Shown one piece after another: positions 55,262 through 64,000 of a DNA stretch of 64,000 bases. The stretch is from contig NW_003314280.1 of NCBI RefSeq assembly GCF_000143415.4, positions 62,001-126,000 of the forward strand. The letters run 5' to 3'. The position numbers were made by a program, and so were the translations under genes. Source of the DNA: Selaginella moellendorffii. Taxonomy: Eukaryota > Streptophyta > Lycopodiopsida > Selaginellales > Selaginellaceae. The notes below the pieces were generated by a model. It saw nothing but the letters and a program-made list of their open reading frames with translations. It did no database searches and was not told the origin of the DNA. Position 1 is the stretch's first letter. Each line of letters begins with the position of its first letter.

Positions 55262-57125
55262 ATGTCTTCCATATCTCCTTTTAATAGTGAGTTGTACCAC
55301 TTGTGGCTTATATTACTCTATAAAAAAAGTGCTATATCATTTAAGGATATACGTACTGTCGAAGGTGTTACTTTCTCCTCTTTTAAACAAGCAGCTATGA
55401 CAATGAGACTTTTAGCAGATGATTTAGAATGGGAATATTGCATGCAAGAAGCTTCTACTTTTAAAATGCCATCCCAATTAAGACAGTTATTTGTTTTTAT
55501 TTGTTTGTATTGTTCACCAAAAGATCCAAATCTATTATGGGATCAATTCAAAATTGATATGTCTGAGGATTATGCTAGAAATGATATAAACTATTTTGAC
55601 ATTGCTTTAGTCAATATTATTTCAAAATTCCAACTACACAATAAATCTAATTGTGATTTTGGTTTACCACTCCTAACTCTTACTCCCATTATCAAACACA
55701 TGCTTAATACAGAGATCCCTGACCATCACAAGACCAAATAAATGCAAACATAAATCAATTTAGTTATAAACAATGTTATATTTTTTAACTCATTATAAAT
55801 GCCATTGACACTAACCAACATCAATGTTTCTTTATTAATGAACCTGGTGGTACTGGAAAAACTTTTCTACTTAATACCATCATTACAGAATTACAATTAA
55901 AAAAAATAAAAGTAATCAATATGGCATGGACTGAGATTGCAAGCATTTTGCTAAAATATGGTCAAACGGCACATATGATTTTTAAACTTCCTGTTCCTTT
56001 AAATGAACCTTCTGTTTCTACTTTAACAATTAATAGTGATGCTAGAAAAACCATTAAACAAGCAAATGTTCTCATATGAGATGAAATTAGTATGGTTTAT
56101 ACACATGCTTTCTCTGTGGTTGATAAATGTTTAAAGCATCTTAAATGTAATTCTAAACCATTTGGAGGCGTTATAGTGATTACAAGTGGTGACTTTCGTC
56201 AAACCCTTCTTGTTGTTCCCCATGGCCATAGAACCTCTATTATTTCAAGCTCATTTAAAATGAATAAACTATGGTCACTCTTTACAACTCTAACACTAAC
56301 AAAGAACATGCATTCAAGTAATCTTTGTTTTTCTGAATGGCTTCTCAAACTTGGCAATGGTGATAGTAGTTTGTAGCTGCCATGTCTCCCACCAAATATT
56401 ATCAAAATACCACATGCATTATCTATCACTACATATGTTGTAAACTTTGTTTTCCCAAATACCGATGATATTATAAATAATTATACAGTTGCATCAAAGG
56501 TTATTCTCACCCCACTCAATGACGACATGTTCAGAATAAATAATGACATTGTTGGAAGACTACCAAGTGATCCATATGTTTATTTGAGCATTGATACGGT
56601 TGACTCAGATCACCCTAAAGAGTTCCCAATTGAATTCTTACATTCAATCACCCCATCGGGACTACCACCACACAAATTGATTCTAAAACAAAATGTGATT
56701 TTGATTCTCCACAAATTAGTTTATGCAATGGCACTTGCCTCATTCTCAAGCAAGCATCTCAAAACGTTTTAGATTGTGAAATTATCACGGGACAATTCAA
56801 GGGATTGTGAGTTTTTATTCCACGTATTACCCTTACACCTTCTGATGTTGAAATCCCTTTCAAGATGTCTCGAAGACAATTCCCAGTTTGTCTGGGTTAT
56901 TGCTTAACTATTTCTAAAGCCCAAGGCCAAACTTTCGACCATGTTGGCATTTACCTCCCCCAACCTATTTTCACACATGGTCAACTTTATGTTGCTCTGT
57001 CAAGGTGTAGATCACCTGAACAATTTCGTGTTCAAGTGCTTGCAACCCCCCTTCAAGGCAATCTTATACCACATGATCAACACTTTTACACTGTGAATAT
57101 AGTCTATGCTGAAATTCTTAAGTAG
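55262..57125 (+). pseudogene. Helitron-type Pif1 helicase remnant
   Basis: Several frames together cover the C-terminal Pif1-like helicase of a Helitron. A 159-codon piece starts MSSISPFNSEL and contains RQLFVFICLYCSPKDP, a typical pre-helicase region. After a frameshift comes Walker A, PGGTGKTFLL (55843-55872), then Walker B, DEISMV (about 56080-56097, preceded by a TGA), and SGDFRQTLLVV (about 56188). After a further stop and frameshift come ISKAQGQTFDHVGI (about 56910) and LYVALSRCRS (about 56980-57015), the last helicase motifs. Pif1 unwinds DNA during rolling-circle transposition. The N-terminal Rep (HUH) domain is not present, and I found no certain 5' TC or 3' CTRR end. A dead fragment. 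Confidence 0.85.
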
Positions 57126-57787
57126 ACTGACAAAAACATGGCACAATTCTAAATCTAACCATGATTCCACAAAGCTATCTACTTAGCCAACCTTGACTTG
57201 CAGTTGTGAGTTTCAAGTGCACACCACAAGAAAGCTGGCACTGACTGGTGTGCCTTGGGTGCTGTCCCATTTTGGTTATGGCAATGTGCTATTCAGTTGC
57301 TAATGGCAGAGGTACAGTTTTCATCCTATTGCTTCTTGAGTGCAGCTCTCATTGCAATATAATGGTTTCTGGCTCATCCCAAGAACCTCTCTAGCAGGCT
57401 GTGGAGCAAGTAGCAACACCTACACCAAAGATGGACTTGGAAGTATTGTTTGGGCTTTTTGTGTTTAAAATGGAGGAATGCAACTCAATAGTGATCTAAT
57501 CTAACTTATATAATGCTCATAACACATTTGGTCACGAGAATGTCTTTCAATTGTGGAGTCGATCAAACAGCAAACATAACTAAGCTCAGAAAACCTCTTC
57601 AAATGGCATCAAATTTGCCAACCACCTAGCATTTGTTGGGCAATTGCTAGTCTACTACTATAAGGAGCAATCACCAAACTTTTTGGGCTGCCAGATCTGG
57701 CCAATCGGCACTGTTGGATGCAGGGTAAATTAGTAAATATCGGTGTCTTACTGCACGTCCTTTTGAAATATTTTTGCAAGGTTTTGG
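57126..57787. other. No recognised feature
   Basis: About 660 bases between the helicase remnant and CHR-2. It may include the 3' tail of the Helitron, but I see no hairpin followed by CTRR that I would defend. No reading frame of note. Confidence 0.4.
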
Positions 57788-58709
57788 TGTAGCGCACCTG
57801 AATTTGGAGCCGAACTCCAAGCCCGTTGCGCTACGAAACGAGGGTCCGGTACAATCCCACGAGCACCAGCTCCCCGTATCCAGCACCTGCACGCAAAATG
57901 GTGTCAGACGGAGTCTGGCACAATTTTGGCATACCGGTGGCCTAACGCGAGAAGGAGGGTACTCCACCGACTAGAGCAGCATGGAGCTTGGGCTTAGACC
58001 CAAGCCGGACGCAGAACAAGGAGCGACACAGCCCAGCGGGAGCCAAACTAATGTCTCAGGTGGTCGGACATGCATTCCAACCACTATCCCTACTATACAT
58101 TTGGAACCCCCCACAGCCCCCCCCCCCCCCCCTTGAGGGACACACGCTTTGGGCTTTCACCCCAAGCCTCCCTTAGTACCAGGAGTTAGTCTCTGGGACA
58201 AGTCCGAAACTTACTAAATATGGAATGTCCTTAGATTGCGAATTTGGACACGGGACAAACACCATTGTGTTCAGGCCGATCTCTACATTTCGTAGATATG
58301 CCAAATGAGCTAATCTAGACACTTTCCATAAATAGCATTTAGGACCGAAATGAGACCAACACAAAGGGTATGATAGCGAGGGTGTTTGGCAAACACGGTA
58401 AGCTATCATCTAGCGAATATTGAGGGACTAGTCTCAATATCGCGGGGGTTCCCAACACTAGCAAGTGCAAGTCAACAAATGAGTTTCTCTAACCAGGTCA
58501 AGTATGCTTGACAAATAGCATGTAGGAATTCCGTCCTTATGCTCATCTGGTCAAGTGCACATGTGATGACCAGTTTCTCAACTCGCTTGAGTGGAGACCA
58601 TAAAAGAGACCAGCAGTACCGACCTCCTGCCGTCGTGGCAGTAAGGAAAGAGTGCCCGTAAGGACTGGCCGACAAGTATCTTTCGATACCCGAAGTCACA
58701 TTCGCGACA
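57788..58709 (-). repeat. CHR-2 3' LTR
   Basis: 922 bases, TGTAGCGCACC to TTCGCGACA, i.e. TGTCGCGAA to GGTGCGCTACA on the element's strand. The homopolymer is 16 C near 58117-58132. Confidence 0.92.
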
Positions 58710-59316
58710 CTCTCCCCCCCTTGGGGAAGATCGACGTCCTCGTCGATGCATACCCGAGTCTAGCAGTCCGTCAAGGAAACAACTCCGAAAGTTAATGGAA
58801 AGCACACTATGTGGGAAACGCACCGACTTAAATGAGTTATGGAACAACCTCTCCTCTACGTCCAAAGACGTTAAGACTCAGACACCCTCCGGCCGTCACC
58901 GACAAGGAAATGACTAGCAAAATTAGCCATCCTTGCTGCTCCGAGTACTACTCGGCTTACAAAGGAATGATACATCCCTGCCCGCAAGGACATAGGGAGA
59001 GGGCCAGAGGCCCAACTTCCCCTGAGCAAGAAATCAACCCCGTCGGGAAGATTTAGATAACTACTATAAACTGGCAGATTAAGTTGTTTACACGACCACG
59101 CCCCTTTTCGAAAATGAGTCATCGAGAGAGAGGCGGGGACTTGTGATCAGTCTATAATAGTTATCCCCATGGTTATGGATTGGACCCATGCACCGAAGTG
59201 CCGAAGTCAGCCTGCCAAAACTGACCCAAGTATGAATGAACGAGAGAAACGACATTTGATTTATAGAAATATATTACTTTATTAATTTGCAAGATTGATT
59301 ACAAGATTTACAAAAG
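58710..59316 (-). other. CHR-2 polypurine tract and 3' untranslated region
   Basis: Complement of the purine tract (CTCTCCCCCCC) at 58710, followed by about 600 bases matching CHR-1 18261-18867 on the other strand. Confidence 0.85.
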
Positions 59317-60304
59317 CTAATCTTTATTACGATTCTCATACTCCGTGACAAGCTCACGAGCATGTGTAAGATTACTAAGAGGTTCCCAAGTTGATTCACA
59401 GGTCGGGTAACCTTTCCACTTAACGAGATATTCCTTTGCACGACCACCACGTTTCCGGCGACAAGCCAGAATGCTTTCAACTTCGTATTCAGGTTCACCG
59501 TCCACAACATCTGGTGGCGGACGAATCTCCCCTTGACATGTAATATCCATAGTGTAAGGAGCCAATAGATTGGCATGAAATACATTATGAATATTGGACA
59601 TCTCCACAGGAAGATCCAACCGATAGGATACATCACCAATTCGTTTTAACACCCGATAAGGTCCAACATATCTCGGCAAGAGCTTCCGAGACAAAGAACC
59701 CTTGATGTTCAAGTTCCGGGAAGATAGCCACACCTGATCTCCCACTAGATAGGATACATCCCGACGATGCTGATCTTTATCACGTCGATACCTATCCTGA
59801 GCTTTGCCCATCGCCTCAGTAGCTCTAGACCAACCGTGGTGTAGTTGCTCCGCATAAGTTTCAACGGCTGGGACCAACACTTCGGTCATTGGTTTCGGGA
59901 TAACAATCTGTTGAGGAACCCCACAAGCATTTCCTTGTAGCATCTCCCATGGAGAACAGTCTATAGCACTGTGAAATGTGTTGTTATAACAGATTTCTGC
60001 TGTATCCAAATGCTCAATCCAATCGCTTTGGTCCGCTGCGACATAGTACCGCAGATAATCCTCAACTTGAGCATTCACGCGTTCGGTCTGCCCATCGGTT
60101 TGAGGATGATAAGCTGTACTAAACTTCAACTTGGTACCAAACAACTGGAATAGGGTCCCCCAAAACTTCCCCGTAAACCTTGAATCTCTATCTGAGATCA
60201 TCTCTTCAGGAAGACCACGAACTCGCACTACTTCATGGAAAAAGAGCTTTGCTGCTTGTTTCACATTCACTGTTCCCACAGTTGGAATGAAGTGTGCAAT
60301 CTTT
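59317..60304 (-). pseudogene. pol: CHR-2 integrase core, tail and chromodomain
   Basis: 320 codons open from 60279. It contains the catalytic Asp in SDRDSRF (about 60190) and the Glu in DGQTERVN (about 60090), both intact, the integrase tail (GPYRVLKR, FHANLLAPY) and a complete chromodomain (EYEVESIL, YLVKWKGYPTCESTWEP; about 59345-59500). The zinc-binding H2C2 region and the first core Asp are missing, removed by a 331-base deletion whose junction is at 60297-60304. This is a better-preserved C-terminus than in CHR-1. Confidence 0.9.
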
Positions 60305-60965
60305 CTTGCTTATAGAATATAAGCCCATCCCGAACTGAGAAGTGAAGTTTCGCATTAGTGCGACTAGCAACTTTTGCTGCTTCGCTACTAGGGCTCTGCT
60401 TCGACAACTCCGCACGGCGTAAGATTGTCTTCGCCAATGGATCACTTCCATACGAAGCCCGAACGTCTTCCAACCAGTCCGAACTGATTGCCGATATTGC
60501 CCGGAATTGAGCTTGACAACTCAACGCATCCGGAACAATATTGTCTTTACCAGGTTTATATATGATTTCAATATCATATCTAGCAAGCTTCTCTTGCCAA
60601 CGAGCCTGCTTCGGCGTAAGCTTAGGCTGCATAGCAAAGTAACTTAGTGTGTTACTATCCGTATAAACCTTGGTATGTCCACCCAAATAGTGTCTCCAGT
60701 GTTCCAGGGCCGACACTATAGCAAACATCTCTTTCTCGTGCGTTGGCCATCTTCGTTGGGTCTCATCCAATTTCTTGGAATAGAACGCAACGGGACAACC
60801 ATGTCTTTTTAGCGTAACACCAACTGCTTTGTCACAATCTTGCTGTAACACAGCACCAATAGCATAACCAGATGCATCACAATGCACTTCGAAGGGTTTA
60901 TCAAGATCTGGGATCCTGAGAACAGGAACCGTAGTCAAGATCTCCTTCAATCGTACAAAAGCACG
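60267..60965 (-). pseudogene. pol: CHR-2 RNase H
   Basis: Open from about 60965 down to the deletion junction: HCDASGYAIGAVLQQ (about 60890), FYSKKLDETQRRWPTHEKE, then the C-terminal PDALSCQ, where CHR-1 has PDALSRQ. A TAG at 60966-60968 (CAG in CHR-1) separates it from RT. The frame shifts at 60297 into integrase. Confidence 0.88.
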
Positions 60966-62303
60966 CTAACAAGCTGGTGTCCAATTAAATGGAATATTAC
61001 TCTTTGTTAACTCAGTCAACGGAAGAGCAATACTTGCAAAATTGCAGACAAACTTGCGATAGTATCCCGCCAAACCGAGAAAGGAACGAACATCTGATAC
61101 AGTGGTCGGGACTTCCCAGGACTTCACCGCTTCCACCTTCTTTGGATCGACCTCAATCATGCCACCACCAACTATATGTCCGAGAAAGTTTACGCGCAAT
61201 TGACCAAAAGCGCATTTACTTTCCTTAGCATACAGTTTGTGTTCACGCAATTTCTGAAACACCAGCTCCAAGTGTTTCAAATGATCCTCCAACGTTTCAC
61301 TAAAGACTAGAACATTGTCGATATACAGGACAACAAATGCATCCAAATAATCTCCGAATATTCTATCCATCATAGTGTTGAACGTTGCCGGAGCATTGCA
61401 TAACCCGAATGGCATGACAAGGAACTCATAAGATCCATACCGAGTCTTAAAGGCTGTCTTCTCCACATCCTGATCCGCCACCCGTATCTGATGATATCCG
61501 GACTGCAAATCAAGTCGCGTAAAATACTTAGCCTTTAAGAGTTGGTCAAACAAGTCATCAATGCGAGGCAAAGGATAACTGTTTTTAACCGTGATCTTAT
61601 TGAGTGCCCGATAGTCAATACACATCCTCATGGTTCCATCCTTTTTCATAACGAAGAGGACCGGCGCTCCATAAGGTGACTTGCTTGGTCGGATATGACC
61701 TTTGTCAAGAAGCTCCGTGAGTTGCTTCTTGAGTTCAGCCATCTCCTTGATGTTCAACCGATATGGAGCTTTCGTAGGTGGTTTAGAACCCAGAATAATC
61801 TCAATCCGATGATCAACCTCACGGCTAGGAGGTAGCCCTGGCGGCAAATCCTTCGGAAAGATATCCTGATTCCTCGCCAACAACTCCAATATCCTTTGTG
61901 GTACAGGATCAACCCCGTCACCGATTCGAACCGAGTCACCCACACTCTCAGCTTCCATCACTTGAACCCAAAAGGTCTGACATCCCCTTTTAGCTGCTTT
62001 TTGAGCGGCCCTCACAGTCAGGAACTTTGCATCCCAATCCTTTGAGGAACGCTTTTGCAACTGAAAGGATACATCAGGATGTCCTTCTGACTTCAATGTG
62101 ATACGACTTTGTCCAGCACCATAAATCCCTTTGATATACTTGTTGAAGAAATCCATACCAAACACCATCTGAAAATCTGGTATCTTCAACACTACCAAGT
62201 CCACTCTTTCTTTCCACTTGGATATCTTTATTGGAACATCACTCACAAACTTTCTGGCTACTTGCCCACCTTCCGCAAACCGGAAGTGCATAGGCGACAT
62301 TTG
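60966..62303 (-). pseudogene. pol: CHR-2 protease C-terminal part and RT
   Basis: 444 uninterrupted codons. It covers the end of the protease (VFGMDFF near 62150) and full-length [22 protein letters not shown] (about 61627-61568), [31 protein letters not shown] and the thumb. The catalytic box reads YIDN at 61325-61314 instead of YIDD, a GAT to AAT change that should abolish polymerase activity. RT here lacks the deletions seen in CHR-1. Confidence 0.9.
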
Positions 62304-63752
62304 CTAAGCATTCAATCCTAACAACTTAACTAAGTCTTTGGATATCACGCTGTGCGTAGCTCCCGTGTCAATCATCACTCGGATTCGGTGTCCACGGACA
62401 AAGCCTACCAGATACATTAACGGATCAGTGTTTGCATTGACTGCAAGAAAAGCTTGAGGAAAGCAACGAAAGTTACTCACCTCTTCTTCCTCATAGTCTG
62501 CATTGACCAACTCGTCAACCCCTTCGGCTTCACCACCACCGTCTTCCCACATGACATTAACCCGAGACCTTGTCTTATGCTTGTTGGGACATTCCGAGGA
62601 CCTATGTCCCGACTCTCCACAATGGAAGCAATGACCCACACTACCCGTTCCGCTAGGAGCAGGTTTTGTAAGTTGCTGTTGCTTGTACCCACCAGGAGGA
62701 GGAACAGAGGGCCTAGGACCAGAAGAAGCTGCTGGTGGTCTCCAACCACCACCACCTTTATTCACCGTAGCTTGTGAGCCCCCAGGGCAGTACCTACTTT
62801 CCACCCTTTGTTTTCGATCACCTTGCTTATTCCCAAAAATTTTATTCTTGTCCGAGTTACCAGCATACAATTGCTGATATTGTTCTATGAGCGAGTGACT
62901 AAAGGCAACTTGCTGTGCTGCCTCTTTACACTCCAGGTACGTCTTCGGCTTAAACTTCAAAATCTCATTTCGAGAAAGTGAACTTAAACCCTCCAGGAAA
63001 TAACTCCGAGCATCTTCGTCACTCATATTTGCAATCATAATGCGCTTCTGAGCAAACGCATTAACGTAATGCATAAGGTCCCCTCGCTGCTTTAACTGCC
63101 GCAGCTCTGCGCGAAGTCTCAGACCAAGATCATCCGGCAAGTATTCCTTACGGATACGAGACCGCATCTTGGTCCAACTTCTAGTCTGCCATTTTTCAGC
63201 ACACACCTGGCGCCACCAAGTTTTGGCATGATCGGGGAGAAAAGATTGTGCGGACGCAACTTTCGTACGATCATCTACGTCTGCCGCTATGAAGTAGTTC
63301 TCCATATCGTAGACCCAGTCTTCCAAAACCTAATAGTCTCACATGCCTCTGAAATTGGGTGGTTTCGGAGGCTTGAACTTTGAAACTCGTGCAACCGGGG
63401 GCGGCTGCAGAACTTCCTCATCCTCAGAACTTGAAGAGGAGTCCGGTTGCTTAGGCTTAGCTGGTTTAGCTGCCTCAGCTTCTTTCTTCCTCTTCTTGTT
63501 CTCCTTCTTCAATTTGTGAATCTCCTTTTGCAAATTCTCGATGTCGACTTCATGAGCCGTGTGCTGCAATGCTGCAGCATTTGGCTCGTCCTCTTCTGAC
63601 TCGGCCTCAGCCCCTTCCGTAGCATCTCTAGCAGGAGTTTCCTCCTCTCGATTTGCCCGTCTAGAGGTTTCAGCGTCATCAGCACGGTTCCTCTTCACCA
63701 TCCTGCTAGCTGCATGCATGCCTCTATCAGTAACTGAACATGCATACAACAT
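62304..63752 (-). pseudogene. gag: CHR-2 Gag and start of protease
   Basis: Same architecture as CHR-1 Gag: basic N-terminus (MVKRNRADD at 63701), coiled-coil-like Lys/Glu stretch, acidic Ser linker, capsid region (KTWWRQV, EYLPDDL), zinc knuckle [14 protein letters not shown] (about 62632-62591) and protease site IDTGATHS (about 62374-62351). Stops lie at 63339-63341 and 63330-63332, just before the capsid, and at 62304-62306 in the protease. At the gag-pol point where CHR-1 has TAG, this copy has CAG, supporting a single continuous gag-pol frame. Confidence 0.9.
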
Positions 63753-63878
63753 TCTTACCGAATGGTGCTATCCAGCTAATCCTACACAGGTCGCTTCGGA
63801 TCTACTAGAAAAGTCTCTGCGTATGCAACTTGAGTCAGAAAATCCGACAAAAGTTGGATAGGAATCGCTGAGACAATT

Positions 63879-63890
63879 CCTCTGATACCA
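63879..63890 (-). promoter_or_regulatory. CHR-2 primer-binding site
   Basis: CCTCTGATACCA, complement of TGGTATCAGAGG, two bases from the LTR. Same as CHR-1. Confidence 0.9.
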
Positions 63891-63892
63891 AA

Positions 63893-64000
63893 TGTAGCGC
63901 ACCTGAATTTGGAGCCGAACTCCAAGCCCGTTGCGCTATGAAACGAGGGTCCGGTACAATCCCACGAGCACTAGCTCCCCGTATCCAGCACCTGCACGCA
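63893..64000 (-). repeat. CHR-2 5' LTR, partial
   Basis: First 108 bases (TGTAGCGCACC and onward), matching 57788-57895; the rest is beyond the window. Confidence 0.9.

Larger units (their letters stand above)
57788..64000 (-). mobile_element. CHR-2: Ty3/gypsy chromovirus, defective, cut by window edge
   Basis: Same family as CHR-1 and very similar in sequence. 3' LTR 57788-58709, PPT complement at 58710, chromodomain integrase, RNase H, RT, protease and Gag on the minus strand, PBS complement at 63879-63890, and the first 108 bases of the 5' LTR to the window end. Left flank TTTGG is the candidate target duplication; its partner is outside. Lesions: four in-frame stops, a 331-base deletion between RNase H and integrase, and an RT active-site change. 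Confidence 0.93.

Noticed and set aside
57126-57787. Helitron 3' end
   Set aside because: No convincing stem-loop followed by CTRR could be defended by eye.
1-64000. tRNA or rRNA genes
   Set aside because: No cloverleaf or rRNA core sequence recognised; the TGGTATCAGAG matches are primer-binding sites, not tRNA genes.

Overview
This 64 kb window looks like intergenic DNA from a land plant with a large, repeat-rich nuclear genome. A gymnosperm, fern or lycophyte is plausible, but the sequence does not fix the taxon. I see no bacterial operon, CRISPR array, rRNA, tRNA or intact host gene. Almost everything is LTR retrotransposon, much of it nested. The evidence for plant origin is: primer-binding sites matching initiator tRNA-Met (TGGTATCAGAG type), chromodomain Ty3/gypsy polyproteins, a Tat/Athila-like Ty3/gypsy element, very short LTR elements (TRIM type), large coding-free LTR elements (LARD type) and a Helitron-type helicase remnant.

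Labels used below. CHR-1 (12460-19790, +) and CHR-2 (57788 to beyond the window, -) are near-complete copies of one chromovirus family; CHR-3 (39096-40267, +) is an old fragment of it. LARD-A (22837-30096, -) is a coding-free element sharing LTR ends, PBS, PPT and 3' untranslated region with CHR. LARD-B1 (11836-34603, +) and LARD-B2 (40268 to about 53948, -) are a second coding-free family. TAT-1 (40988-50578, -) is Tat/Athila-like. TRIM-1 (32969-33362, -) and TRIM-2 (21842-22553, +) are miniature elements. OLD-A (9012-11835 plus 34609-36512) is an ancient LARD-A-like element with inverted arms. OUTER (7148-8260 and 37131-39095, +) is an old gypsy element seen only as a gag-protease piece and an RNase H-integrase-LTR piece.

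Layout. 1-1300: decayed coding-like sequence ending in a SWIM zinc finger. 1470-3588: LARD-A-type LTRs facing each other. 3589-6730: AT-rich, nothing recognised. 7148-8260: OUTER gag-protease. 8293-9011: decayed TRIM and a LARD-B LTR fragment. 9012-36512: OLD-A, split by LARD-B1, which itself carries CHR-1, TRIM-2, LARD-A and TRIM-1. Five-base target duplications mark the insertions, and related copies in the window preserve matching empty sites for CHR-1, LARD-A, TRIM-2 and LARD-B1. 36515-39095: TAT-like gag scrap, then OUTER pol and 3' LTR. 39096-55231: CHR-3 interrupted by LARD-B2, whose LTR is interrupted by TAT-1, followed by a further LARD-B fragment. 55262-57125: Helitron/Pif1 helicase remnant. 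57788-64000: CHR-2, cut by the window edge.

How they work together (inference): CHR encodes Gag, protease, RT-RNase H and a chromodomain integrase; LARD-A encodes nothing visible but keeps the CHR-type cis signals, so the two look like an autonomous/non-autonomous pair. Every coding copy in this window is broken. The most unusual observations are an LTR of TAT-1 whose U3/R segment is inverted between short inverted repeats, a G-box cluster and conserved hairpin in LARD-A LTRs, and a palindromic OLD-A whose two arms share the same deletion junction.
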